From Priapulus caudatus (Eukaryota; Priapulida; Priapulimorpha; Priapulimorphida; Priapulidae): a DNA stretch of 64,000 nt. Shown one piece after another: positions 11,346 to 23,863 of the stretch (the first letter of the stretch is position 1; each line of letters opens with the position of its first letter). The notes below the pieces were generated by a model. That model was not told the DNA's origin. It did not search any database and saw only the letters and a list, made by a program, of their open reading frames with translations. The translations under genes and the position numbers were made by a program. The stretch lies in contig NW_014577550.1 of NCBI RefSeq assembly GCF_000485595.1, forward strand, positions 163,795 to 227,794, read 5' to 3'.

Positions 11346-14300
11346 ATGGCCCCTGTATTAAAGGCTGGAATGTGCCCATGCCTCTCAAAAGAGCTATGCG
11401 AGTCGCTGTGGAGACAAAATGTGAAAACAGTAGAGAGCTTCGTTTCGGCAGACTTGAAGATTCTTTCACTGAGAGACGGACTTGATTACAAGGCAAGCAA
11501 TTGTATTGTTGAACCAATAATTAAATTATTGCAGTTAATTAGGGTCATATATGAAGCAGTTCCCCAGCTGGAGGAGCTTAGGTTTAGATGGAGCCTGGAG
11601 GCTAGAAGGGTCCTCCTTAAAATTAGCTCTAGTAGTATAGGCTAGCCCTTACATGCGGCTAAACGGAGGAATTTCTCCGACCTGTGATTGGAAGATAAAA
11701 ATAGAATTTGTGACGTTTCTCAAGTTTGTCAATATATGACACGCATACAACTTGATTGATAACAAAACCTAGTCTAAGTGGGTGAGAGAGTTATAGCTAT
11801 TGTGTATTCACCATAATTCCCTCCCCAGGCTCCCCCTCTCTTTTCTTTTTCTCTTCTCTCCTCCCCCTTCCCATATACCGGGCTTCCAGTGTCAAAACGT
11901 CACATCAGCTGATGTTTTTGAGCTAATCAGAGGTTGGAGCAATTACTCTGTTCAGTGATGTTGACTGTCAGCTAGTCAGCGGCTAAACCGTAAATGGAGG
12001 AATTGCTGTGAATACAATACGAACGCTACTTGAATTTGAACAAGAAACTTTGTGAAAGTTAGCAAATATTCGTAGAATCCTCTATAAAGAGTGTAAACGT
12101 TGTAAGCTTTTGAAAATAAACTATCATGTAAGTGCAGTCAGTGAGATGTATAATAGCAGGAGTAGATAATAGGGAAGGAGTGTGACATCAATAAACATGG
12201 GAAATTCGTCATTTACTAGCCTTAAAATACCTACGATTTACTACGCGTAACGCAACCAACTTGAGCTCAAATCGTACACAGTACATCCGCCTAGCATCGT
12301 GCGAAATCGTTTTCACGTATACACCCGCAATCCGGAGATACAGACTAAAACGTATGACACGATTTTCCATTCTGTTTCCAGCAAAATCGATGCGTTCAGA
12401 GAGCCATTTGAAACAAAAGGCAGCTACTAACGCTCGGCGATGCGGTGTGACTCGCTGGGAGATTGGACATTGACGCAACACTCGGCGAGATAACCTTTGA
12501 CCCGGCATACAGCTACATACCGGCATACCGGCATACAGCTGTATGCACCTGTATGTACCACGCACGCACGCCCACCGCAATCAGCAGCAATCTCCCAGCG
12601 AGCCACATCGCATCCCCGAGCGTTAGTAGCTGCCTTTTGTTTCAAATTAGGCTCTAAACGCATCGAGTTTGCTGCCAACAGAATGGAAAATCGTGTCGTA
12701 CGTTTTAGTTTGTATCTCCGGATTGCAGGTGTATACGAGGAAACGATTTCGCACGATGCTAGGCGAATGTACTGTGTACGATTTGAGCTCAAGTTGGATG
12801 AGTTACGCGTAGTAAATCGTAGGTATTATAAGGCTAGTAAATGACGAATTTCCCTTGTTTATTGATGTCACACTCCTTCCCTAGCTATTATCTACTCCTG
12901 ATAATAGTAATACTTGTTTGGCTTGACTTTATTCATATCTAAGGAACCATTATTGAAACACAATCGACACGTTGTGTAGTGCAACTCATTTATTCCTTCC
13001 CGACTTCCCCCCCCCCGAGTTTACACCACGCATACAAGTGGCGCCACCTCTTGGTACATATATCGACATCCACAACAATACTGACAGTCTTGAGGAATAT
13101 CACGAATTCTATTTTTATCTTCCAATCACAGGTTAGAGCAATTCCTCTGTCTAGCTGCACGTATGGTGAACAACTTCAACAAGGGCTATAGTTCTAGAGC
13201 TACACCTTAAAATGGATAACCTTTGCAACAAAAAGCCTACATACACCTACTGTGAGCATACTTGCAGTATGCAAACATCTCGTAATGTTCTTATTGAACC
13301 AGAAATGTGCTTCAGATTGACTATTTTGAAAACTGTTGGACAGAGTTTGGGCGTACATATACATGCACATAGAGCGATGTGACTAAGAACGCTAACAGTA
13401 GGTCTACGCTAGCGCAAATAGTTCTTGTGGCTGTAAAGAAAACACTATACATATTTGTTTGCTGATTGCATAAGTAATGTAGATAACAATATGATTTAAA
13501 CAAATTTTACATTTTTGTACTGAACAAACATCGAATAATGAATTATAACTTGTTCTATTATAGAAAAGAACTGTTAATGAACTGTTATGAAAACTGATCG
13601 CTCGGCTGTGACCTGGATGTGTAAACACGGTGTAAACATTCAGTTGTACTAGTTTAATCGTAAGACTGTTTAGGTTTGCTGAAGAAATGTTAAGAAAGTA
13701 GCAATCCAAATGAGTTGTAGTGAATTTTTGCAACATATACAAGCTCACAGTAGTTATATGTCTATACATTTTGCTGCGAGAACATGCCGTTTTAATTCGT
13801 ATCGTGACTTCACCCCTCTCTACTTGCTATAGCGCCTTAGAGTCATATAAGGATCGAGATTGTTTATATCTGGAGTCAGGATTGAACAACAAAAATATTT
13901 GGACAAAGTATAATATGAGAATATTCTGATAGATGATATTGGTCTTGATTGCAGGAGCTCTGCACATTAAAACATGCTCTTCTGCTACAATTCGCTGCTT
14001 TCCCTGTTAACGGTGTGGATCTGTATGACCACATGCTGTCGTACTTGGCTATTCTAGCAACAGGATGTCCGGGGTAAGTAATTTTGCCCCTCATAGTTTT
14101 GATTTAAGTTGCACCATGTTTCATATAGAAATTTCTGCATGGCTAGTTATGCTGGAGCAGGTTTACCCCAACCATACTGATAGATACGTTATCTACAGAA
14201 ATATCATGCTATATTCCCAGCCTTGACCGACTGCTAGATGGTGGAATTTTCACAGGAGAAATCACAGAAGTCTGTGGATCGACAGCCACCGGTAAAACGC

Positions 14301-17300
14301 AGGTAGTACTCACTGTTTCACATTGGTACCAACTTCTGACCATATCCACAGCTGTTTTACTAAACTCATACCAGCTACAATGCTGACTGGGCATTGAGAA
14401 TGTATGACCTTAGCCTTGGAGCCAATTTAACACAACGACTAAGATTAGCTGTATTTGTGCAATTCAAATCTGCTTAGACATTTGTCATTGCTGCAGCGTT
14501 TCTCATAGTCTATTTTACTGTGGACTATTGTACGTATGCTTGCATGCATATGTGTCAGAGCTAGGTTAATTTCTTTAGCTGTTACTAATGCTTGGCAGTT
14601 GTGCATGAGCATAGCTGCAAATGTTGCGGCACGGAATGGACAAAATACTTTCTACATCAGCACCAACGCAGGCTTCTTCAGTGACCGGCTGCTGCAGATC
14701 ATCGCTTCGAAATTCACCAGTGATGAAGGCAGTGTAGATGAGGTACACATATGTGTTACCATCATTCATACTTCTCACACCTCATTATTACGGACTGAAT
14801 TATTCATAGCAACTATTCGTTGCTAACTTTGTGGCTTCATGACATTCAAATAAGGAGCTTGTCAGATCCATACTGAGTAGTGAGGTAGATCTCGTAGATG
14901 AGGTGGAGGTCCTCACTTCCTACGTGACTCCATATAGCCATCATTGTTGACTGCACTATTGCATAGACTGGCTCTCATCGATTATGTCATGTTGTGTGTA
15001 GAGTTTGGTGACAGCAGCACTGGCCAGGGTGCGTTGCCAGCATGCCTTCGAGTTGTCAGATCTGATGAAGACCCTGCATGAAGTCAGCAATCAGCTAACC
15101 TCACAGGTATGATTTATTTATTTTATTTATTTATTTATTTATTTAATAATAGTGCATTGGTAAAGGATATATCAACGTGAGCTGGCTAGCTCATCACCGT
15201 CAGTAAAACTATAGGAGGTAACAAAGCATTATTTAGCAAAAGATTATTCAATAATCAGCTAATCTGACAGGTAACAAAACATTTATCAAAAAGTTTTCCT
15301 ATAGTCGGCTCACTTCACAAGTAAATCAACATGTCATAACCCCGTCTTTGTAATGATTAGCCTTGAAATTTCAAGAGACTATATCCAAAATGGAGAGATA
15401 CAAGTTAATCACATAGATAGATCAACAACTGTGGATTGTAGTTGAAAATGCTTCAATGTTACAATAGAATAATGTCACGTAATAATTCAGTAGGTTTTTG
15501 TTGTGTAGTCCAGTTTACTGACTTTAGCAATAGTTAAATATGTTAGTGACTCAGCATTGAGATATTCACATTTTTAAGACTAGCCAAAAATATTTAATCA
15601 TTCGAAAACTTTGGCTTTCATTTGCTCCATAGCTTATATTTCCATATAGACCAGGATGAACCTTGAAATCGTGACCTTGTGATACGTAGTAGTGGTAACA
15701 ATGGGAGGTTCTGCTGTGCCTATGAAACTGATTGGTTTTTGGAATTAGGTTCATCAGTCTTCAATCCAGAACATTTCTTCACAGAGTTAACTGACAGTTA
15801 TGACTGTGTTCCTAATTCTTGAAACTATCCATAACCTTGCATATTTTCAGGTGGATTCCTTCTTTGGTTCCCTGAAGGTCATTGTGGTTGACTCTGTCAC
15901 GGCAGTGTTGTCATACCTTCTCAGTGCACAACACGCTGAAGGTATGTATCTATAATGAATATATTATGATGTATTCTGAATGAATACATGTATATATGTG
16001 TGTGTGTGCATGTGCATGTGTGCATATATTAGTGTAGGTTTATACAAGAGTAAGTGCGTGCATATGAATGTTGAAATGATTTTAAAGTGTATCTTAATCA
16101 CTTTACTTGTACAGAAAGTAATGTCGTTTTAGTATGTATATTTTCTTCATGTTGTATAGCAGTGTTTTGTACTGTTTTACTTAGAAATGTTATTACTTGT
16201 GTGTATGTGTGTGTGCGTGCGTGCGTTCGTGCGTGTGTGTTGCAATGAACTTTTAGTTATACATTGTAGCATGATTGTAGAGCAAGTTTACGTTGTAACC
16301 AGTATATTCATCACATGAATTCGTATGTAATGATTGCAGTCTGATGGTATTAATTTTAGTAATTAACCAGAACAAAGAGGCTGAGAGACCAGACTGGCAT
16401 GCATCACCTTTGTAATTACAATATAATCAGATGTAGCGTTTTGTGTCTCCCCACGACACCTGAGGGCGCCACCTGACGATACGCAGTAACTAACAGTTCA
16501 ACTTACGTATAGTGCAGTGCAACACGGTGGATAGTGACAACGAGAGATACAAGATAGATACTCCTACCTTGTACGTCGTACCGTGGCCACCCAGTCTCCA
16601 CTCCCTCACGAGCGCCTCAATGCTACTGCGCTCCCTCCTCCGGACGCAGCCAACCCAGCGTTCGTTCCGGCTCCGGTGCGATAGTGTGGTTAGTCAACAA
16701 TGCCAGACGACGGACGTCACGGGACAGACAGTGACACAACACAACACGGCGCACCTTATGACGCGGGGCTACTCGGGAGATATTACTTTAACGTGTAGGG
16801 GAGGGCTAGGCAGCCGGCTGACGGGACACCTGTACGGCCACTCACACAAGGGACGAACTCAACGCCCGATGCGCCTAAAGCTGCTACTCGAGAGGGTTAT
16901 TAAATCTGTTGACGTCTGTTAAATCACTATTAAAACTGCTATTGCCGTTACCGTTACTATTGATATTACTATTACTCAGCCCCGACGGTGTGCCGAAAAC
17001 AGCCCGCTGTACTCACTCTCTCTCGTCTCCGGTCCTCGCCCGGTCCGTCGTAGACCCTCGGCACTCACCGAGCACTCGTACAGTACACTCATACGCCAAA
17101 CTTTTAACTCTGCTCTACGCTCTGCTGGGCTCTCTATCTCGCAGCTCGACGTGCGCTCTCCTGCACCGCTTCGAACTAACGCGCCAACACACACTGTCTT
17201 TGCACACGGCCCCCCGCTGTGCCAGCTGTTTCCTACGCTAGCCCCGCTCTCGGGCGCTAGAGGGGGTTACAATCACGACTAATGGCAGCCCCCAAAGAAT

Positions 17301-20300
17301 CCGGCGGTGAGTGAGTAATTGCTGCAATACACTTACAAAACGCACATGAAACACACAGAAAGACATTACAAACATAAAACCGATTACAAACACAACATTT
17401 ACACCCACCCAGGGGCAAGCTCAACCCCGGCGAGCACAGGGCTCGCGGCAACCGGTACCACTGCCACACAGAGAACGTGATTTCAACATTGGTCATTGGT
17501 TGTCAATTTTTGTTTATGTACTCTGCAGGTCACAGGTCTATGATGGAGCTAGCCAGACTGCTGAAAAGTTTATGCGCAGAAAACGGAGTAGCTGTTGTTG
17601 TGAGTAGGAAATTTCAAGTTTCTTTCACTAGATGGCAGGGTATGTTCACTTCGTGACTTATTACCAGAGCACGTATATCATCAAACTCCACGTAGGATGG
17701 CGCTCTCGCTCATGGGTTCAATCCTGAGTGTACGAAGGGGCACTGCATGCAGTTTGGTATATCATATATGATATACGTGCTCTGATATTACACAAAACTA
17801 ATGGAAAGTAAAATCAGTAACGTTTGATGTTTTTTTACTACTAGCAAAGAATAAATAGGATAGTGAACATATATGAAGTATTACAGGGAATTTCTCCCTG
17901 GGGTACCAAATGTTATTTTTCTTGCATTTATATCATAAACCCAAACTGTTATTATCTTTACTAGAACGCATTATCAGGTATCAAGTTCCTGCTAAAGATT
18001 TCATATCCTGTTTTGGTAATTTTTTTACCATTGGTCTGCTATACAGGATGGGCATGCCACTGTACATGATAAAAACGGGCATAAAATGCTGACACAACGT
18101 ACCTCGCCACACGTAAAAATTGCTCGGTTTGACACCATATTTATATTATGAAATGTTTTTTATGTATAATCTGATCCCAGAATAAGGTTAGCGTGAGGAG
18201 AGTTAAAGATGATATTAAACTTGTTCGTGCTTGAAGAAACTCATGAAAACCAGCTTTTGTGCTTCATGGTTATTAGCTCATCTGACATTTCCTCATCAGA
18301 TTCACTCCCACTACTAGATCCACCATAATTTGCAACCAAGGAGGCTGCCATGTTTGGTTTTGCGACACTATCGCTGAGAAAATACTCCTTCTCCTATTTA
18401 TGTGTTTTATCCTATTTAATTTTAATATTTATTTTAATAATTTATTTTTAAATGTTTTTTTCGATTTACGTAAAAGTTAGTCGGTACGTATAAATAGTAT
18501 AATTATATTTTCATATATGACTGATGCGGCCAAATGGAAATGCGGCTGTGAGTTGATGGGCGCAGACATGTTGAATTCCGCCGGCATGATACAAGATGTC
18601 TGGTAAAGTAAGGCATAGAGTTGGTGCAAATCCAACAGAAGCAGCTACTCTCTCTGTAAACGAACGAATTCTGAAAGACTGTCACAACATATACATTGAT
18701 CCAGCAAATGGTAAGTCTGTCAACTCGTTTAAAACCCGGGTTGTCTTAGATTCTAGTCGAGTAAAAACAATAACAAACCGTTTGCATTTTGTCGTGAACG
18801 TGTCACTGTCGCAGATGGGGTCGTTGTCGTATCAGGTACTACAGTACAGATATGTACCCGAGGTAGTTTTAGGTTGTTTAGTATTATGTTTATATTTTTA
18901 TATGAGGTATATTTAGAGTTAGGGTTAGGGTTAGGGTACACTTCTGTAGTACAACTTGTCTGGTTTGTGTACCTAGGCTATACGATATATGTACCTCGGG
19001 TACATATCTGTATACTGTAGTACCGGTCAAAGTAGTGTTTACACACCCATGTCGTGAGTTTGGTTAGTGTTAGGGTTAGGGTTAGGGTTAGGGTTTTTAA
19101 ACCTGGGGTTGTCAAATAGGATTTGGCCGTAGTACCTGACGTGACAACGACCCCTTGAGCGTCACTGTCGCTGATACTGATAGGGTCTATGTCCCCCAGG
19201 GTACTATCGGAGGGTACCCTGGGTACGGTTTGATATATCGGAAAGTACTTCGGGGTACTATACGGCGCTGCGTACCCTGCATTGTCCCACCGTACCCTGA
19301 CTTTCAGCCAACTGATCATGAAAATATATATATATACACACATATATAAACCCTAACAAATATACATGTGGTTTTGCATAAAAATGATAATTTTTAGTGA
19401 ATGACAAGTTGACAACATTTAACGCTTCTCCCCTATGATTAGCCCGACCAGGCTGTGCGACAGATTGTCTATACAGCCTGACACCCTTCCATACAAAAAA
19501 CCTATCACCTCTGCAGATCTAGATGAATAACTCTGTATATCTCAAATAAAACTATTCACATTTGGGACTAACAGGGTTTACTAGAATCCCACCACTCCAC
19601 CACAGAGTCACCGCAGTAGACGTTAGATGAGAGCTGTCGCTCCGCGGCACTTGTATTAATGAGCAGTACAAAATTTGTCTAATAAACCCTTGTGTTGACA
19701 AACGTGAAGTTGTTGCTTTTATCACGTTGTTCTGACAGGTACTTAAAATCGTCCCATGGCCTAAGGATTTATAACAAAATTAAACCAACTTATTGGAACT
19801 GAAATGGTGATCATATCATTCCAAGATGTTTTAATAATCCCGGAATGTCAGCGTGAGAATTAGTGTCACTAGACATCATCTCTAAAATTTATTTATTACT
19901 GCACGCTTCTGTGTTCCAATCATCTACGGGCTTAGCCTTACTGAAACGTCCTGCTGCATCGCCCTAACACAGGACCTTAACTGTAACCCTGATCCCACGT
20001 CTGTAATGTGCTACAGGTAGTTAACACGACTCTGCAAAGCAAGCTAGTACATGTGAAACCCTCACTGGGTTATTCCTGGGCTCATGTACCCAACACCAGA
20101 CTTCTCCTCACCTTATCCAGGTGTCCTGATATCATGCAAGGTGGCCCTGTCTACAGACACGCGTCCTTGCTGAAAAGTACAAGACAGGTAATAATGGCGA
20201 CTATCAGGTGTTGATTGCACTGCAGGTATATTTAATTCTCGTCTCGATAGCAAAGCATTTTCTGGTCAAAGGAGGTTGTAGAGTGAGTGGCATCTAGTGG

Positions 20301-21602
20301 AATATCTTGCATTAGTTTATGAGAGAAGGCTATAACAACTGTGATCAGGTGAAGTGGTCTTGGATGATCAGCATTTGATGGAGAGGAGTGAGTTACCATG
20401 CTCCTGATTTTTAATGCAATAGATCTTGTCAAACATAATCACCTGTCTGTTTTGATATTCCTGTTCAATGACATTATATACACTAATTTACACGCACTCA
20501 CACGTACACATGCAACCAGATGTATGCACATATGTGCATGTATACAAATTCACGTATACATGCACAAACAGATCCTTAGCTGCTATCTCAAGAGATCTAT
20601 TGTATATACATTGAACACCTTTCCTTCGTGATCAAAATTTAGATCAGCTTAGTTGCTAAAATTAATTTTATAAAAAAAAATCCTAACAATCCTCTCACGT
20701 GATGTGATAGCAAAACGCAAAGTTTTAAAAGTTGCAAAACAGGCTTTTCCATTCGAGGCATTCATTCGAGCAGTGCGATGGGTGGGAGATTAACAACTCA
20801 GCAGAATGCAGCATCTTTGCGCTTACTCCGTCAGCTGCCACCGTTGTGCCACCAGCCCTCCTACTGGCGGATTGACTTACAACCCCACTTGTTGCTGTGC
20901 AGTGACCTTTGCTAACTTTCCCATGAAACACAAGCAGCTGCAGGAGGGGAGGGCAGATGCCCTGTTGCCGTAGCGACCGGCTCTGTGACGCCGACAGACT
21001 ACTTCCCAAGCTTAATTCTGATTTTTTTATTGCTAGTGTGGTGTCTGTTGGATACAGTCAATGCAGGCGATTGGTGAGAATAGGCAGCGCACGTTAACAG
21101 CAGCCAAATTACTGTACACAAGTTCCCATGACGAATTGCTCATTCAGAATCATATTCATGCTCTACCACTCTGTTCTGCTTACTATATTGTAACTCATTC
21201 CTTTTGCATCTGAGTACATCATTCTGTATGCTCACTATTCACTTCTGACTACAGTGCATGATGACTATTGAATAAGGACAAGGTGGTTTGTGATCGATCC
21301 GTGTGCTCGCTCATGTATAGTTCCATTCCACATTACTGCATCCTCACCTCAATTTTAATTAATATCTCTGTCGATAGTGGAATGATATGCTAAAAGTCTT
21401 GGGCTAAGCAGGGCTAATTAAATGAGGTCATTGTTCTAATAAGGCGTGTTACTGTGATTTGAGTTTGTTTTGATAAGAATTTGAGGTATTGTTCTTGCTG
21501 TGCAACTGACACCCAGTTCTTCTTGAACATCTTAAATTGCAGGCAACAGGTCAGTCGGTCGACTATACCATCAGTGCTGCTGGAATACAGGACGTCACAT
21601 GA
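11346..21602 (+). CDS. RAD51D: DNA repair protein RAD51 homolog 4 (RAD51D)
   Basis: RecA-fold ATPase of the BCDX2 RAD51-paralogue complex that promotes RAD51 loading in homologous recombination in the nucleus. Nine exons join with matching phases: 11346-11492, 13955-14073, 14221-14302, 14599-14742, 15002-15106, 15851-15941, 17529-17599, 20017-20187, 21543-21602. They give 329 aa, against 328 in human RAD51D. The N-terminal domain (LKAGMCPCLSKEL, then VSADLKIL) matches the paralogue. Walker A is GSTATGKT at residues 108-115 and Walker B is VIVVDS at 209-214. FAAFPVNGVDLYD and GYSWAHVPNTRLLL are also typical of RAD51D. The first intron has a GC donor (AAG|GCAAGC); all others are GT-AG. Introns hold a hAT-like MITE, a GC-rich island and a copy of the GTPase first exon. 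The AATAAA at 22060-22065 is a likely poly(A) signal. Confidence 0.96.
12157..12900. mobile_element. hAT-like fold-back MITE, copy 2, in RAD51D intron 1
   Basis: Same family as 4281-5013: starts CAGGAGTAGATAATAG, ends CTCCTG, and is composed of long inverted arms with different central sequence. Flanks share ATAATAG (12150-12156 and 12901-12907), a 7-bp match. The short open frames here are palindrome shadows. Confidence 0.88.
16430..17480. other. GC-rich island in RAD51D intron 6, origin unknown
   Basis: About 1 kb that is clearly GC-richer than the AT-rich intron around it, bounded by AT-rich sequence. It has no exon with good splice sites and no recognisable protein. A solo LTR, a processed insertion or an alternative promoter are possible, but I found no clear terminal repeats or target duplication. 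Confidence 0.4.
18290..19556 (+). repeat. Copy 0 of the GTPase 5' segment, inside RAD51D intron 7
   Basis: About 1.27 kb homologous to 28875-30036 and 39525-40715 in the tandem duplication. It includes the upstream flank, GTPase exon 1 and the start of GTPase intron 1. Homology starts at CTCATCAGATTCACT and stops after CTCAAATAAAACTATT. Within it, GGTACTACAGTACAGATATG near 18836 is mirrored by the complement near 19005, and GTTAGGG tandem units occur at 18916-18938 and 19058-19097. Confidence 0.85.
18596..18710 (+). CDS. Intact copy of the first coding exon of the dynamin-like GTPase
   Basis: ATG at 18596 opens 38 codons plus one base, beginning MSGKVRHRVGANPTEAATL and ending IYIDPANG at a GTAAGT donor (18711). 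The single leftover G pairs with the GG that opens the P-loop exon at 32858, completing a glycine codon. The joined reading then runs without interruption to 57974. The helix-like stretch NERILKDCHNIYI before the G domain resembles the lead-in helix of EHD-type GTPases. The corresponding exons at 29179 and 39809 contain indels and stop codons, so this is the only intact copy in the window. It sits between exons 7 and 8 of RAD51D, so whether it is really used for the GTPase transcript, is a duplicate, or is misplaced by assembly is open. Confidence 0.7.
19557..19654 (-). repeat. 98-bp repeat, inverted relative to 24229-24326
   Basis: The reverse complement matches 24229-24326 end to end (ACAAGTGCCGCG at one end, AGTCCCAAATGTG at the other), with about one mismatch noticed. 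It abuts the right end of the GTPase copy-0 segment exactly. The internal GTGGTGGAGTGGTGGGATTC looks faintly like the D-arm/A-box region of a tRNA-Gly, but no B box or fold was found. Confidence 0.75.
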
Positions 21603-22868
21603 GCGATCGTGAACACAGCAGCATCCCCTGCAGAGAGATACAACTGTCATGTGATGACAGCACCCATATAAGGCAGTTTTTTGCTGCAGCAGCAGTGCAT
21701 GAATTTGTTTGCACTGGAATTGCTTTGAACTAGTTTGTTATTATTTATTTAGCTGCTTGAACTTCAGAATCAGCCAAATTCATGGAGTTTCAGTATTATT
21801 CAAGATAAGCGCAATCTCTGTCTGTTTAAAAGTGGAGTCTTGTTCTAATTTTGGGACACACATTGCATTTAATGAAAAATGTTGTTATATATAGTTATAC
21901 TGGTAATCATGCTGGATATTCAGTGTGTGTGTACCAAAATCTTTTTGTATATATTACTTCAATGTATTATGTCTTTAAAATAAGTTCTAAAGAGCATTAA
22001 AAAAAGAAAAAGAAAAAAAAAGAAGTTGGAAGTGTAGTAAATATAATTGTGATAATATTAATAAAGTTTACTTTTTGCTACTAACATGTCTGTTTGTTTC
22101 TTGAGAATAAACAATATCGAGATCGCATTAGACGTACATGAGAGAGGAAATCACATCTATAAATTAGAAAGGCCCCTTGTAATGAATAGAAATGTCCATA
22201 AAGTAAGTACCCAAAGATATTACAATATTTTTTGCCTGGTAAGTCAAAGCAGTGAAGTGAAAATAAAATCAATTTTCTTATCCAAGCACCCTAGAAAATG
22301 TTGAGACCAAGTCATAACAAACATGAAACACAACCAAATTTCGGATGCAGTTCATAAATAATCTTATTCGTGGTATTAATTAAATAAAAATTTTCAACAG
22401 CTAAACTCGTGTAAATATAGTTTACATCACTAACCTAAAAATTATTTACAAAACTTCTAGTTATGTATATTTAAATAATAAAGAGTGAAAAACATGCTCA
22501 TTACGAATGCATACACCTGTACATTTGCTATATTATATATATGGAAAAATAATAAGTTTGGAGTTGCATATATATACTTATCATCAGTAAACGTGTAAGA
22601 GAAATCTGCCGACAATTGCCCTGTCATGGGATGACGTGTGTTCTGCATATAGGGCAAAGAGCCTAAATAAGGTAACCTTAATCATCTTATTTAGGTACCT
22701 AAATAAGGTTTAGGTTAGTCGACATGGGCCACATACACAGTCTATAACAGACCAGAAACTCACAAATTGTATCATCAAATTATGTACTGAGCGAATGCTT
22801 AGCGGATCATGACGACGGATATTACATCTACGCCTGTCGCACATAACCCTGGGTACTACTATATGTGC
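21603..22868. other. RAD51D 3' UTR and spacer to the CCCH gene
   Basis: AT-rich. The poly(A) signal AATAAA at 22060-22065 is 458 bases after the RAD51D stop. From there to 22868 no gene is recognised; short repeats of ACCTAAATAAGG occur near 22660-22710. The convergent CCCH gene ends at 22869. Confidence 0.6.
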
Positions 22869-23517
22869 CTAATGAGACATCCAAGGTTCGTCTTGCAACT
22901 GCTGCTTTCTGTATGCATGCATGGCCCTCTTGGGCGGAATAAGCGACTGCGCTAGTCCTACTCTGCGCTTCCTCTGCACATCGCTATCAGTACTGTCACT
23001 TCCTGCATCGCACTGATAAGGATGCTGGCGGGCAGAATCGCCGTGACCCCGGCCGACTCCCTGCGGCGTGCCACTCGTCTGGCCTGCGGCGCCATGCGCC
23101 GCGCGAGGCTCGCCACCTCTGCCCGCCGGCGTATCCCTGTCGTGGAGGAACTTGCAGCTCTTGCCGAAGCGGCACTTTCCCTTCAGGAACTTGTAGCAGG
23201 CGCGCTTCGCTGCCGCGCCGCCGCTTCTCGCCTCCGCCTCGCTCAGCTTCACGTGTCGCTCCAGTATCGCGTGCTTCGCGTGTTCCGCGTCCCGATACGG
23301 GTTGCTCCACACGGACGCGCCGCGCGACAGCGACTGCGGCGAGGTCATGACCTCGACGAAGCTCGGCAGCGCCGGCTTCGACGGCGAGTTTTTGTCGTCG
23401 CGCGTCGCGGGCTCGTCGTTTTCGCTGCTCGACGAATCCGAGCTTGCGTCGTCGTCGATGAGAAAGTTCTTCGCCCCGCTGGCGGGAAAGTGCTCCTGCT
23501 GCTTGGTGTTCGTCTGT
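22869..23517 (-). CDS. CCCH zinc-finger protein, C-terminal exon
   Basis: A minus-strand exon open from an acceptor at 23517 or 23513 down to a TAG at 22871-22869, about 215 codons. It begins TNTKQQEHFPASGAKNFLID, continues through an acidic serine run (DDDASSDSSSSENDE) and PALPSFVEVM, then a helix ending HAILERHVKLSEAEA. A single CCCH finger follows, CYKFLKGKCRFGKSCKFLH (C-x7-C-x5-C-x3-H). The C-terminus is basic with a conserved-looking LIPPKRAMHAYRKQQ. Such fingers usually bind RNA. The exon is far more GC-rich than its surroundings. The layout (acidic start, LPSF motif, HVKL helix) vaguely recalls the C1orf52 family, but that is a guess. Upstream exon(s) with the start codon were not found; the local ATG at 23523 is in another frame. 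Confidence 0.75.
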
Positions 23518-23863
23518 CTGCATGCAGATACAGACGAGTTAATACGTAATTCGAATGTATATAATTATTATATACACACCAGTGCTTAAACATACCATGA
23601 AAGCCCACTACAAATTCCATTCAGTATAGTGCAGTGATGGAAGAAATTGAAATGAGATATGGTGCAAACTGTATTTTCGTACACATATATATATATATAT
23701 ATTACAATTTACATCAGGGCCAAACAATTTGATAAGTCAAAAATGGTAATTACTAATTATTGATGAATGAATTGAATTTCTCCACACAGCATGCTCACAG
23801 GCACCCCAGAAATAAGTCATGATACATAACCTAACTAATAACTAACATAACTTTAAGAAGCAA

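Noticed and set aside
12209-12844. Overlapping 115-123 codon frames on both strands
   Set aside because: They are mirror images of each other across the hAT-like MITE palindrome, and the same peptides appear in the 4281-5013 copy.
17690-17760. Possible tRNA: GGTTCAATCC at 17714
   Set aside because: It matches a B-box, but no A-box, acceptor stem or cloverleaf could be drawn around it.
23022-23549. 175-codon frames on both strands over the CCCH exon
   Set aside because: GC-rich antisense and frame-shifted shadows. The frame with the CCCH finger, the acidic serine run and a matching splice acceptor is the real one.
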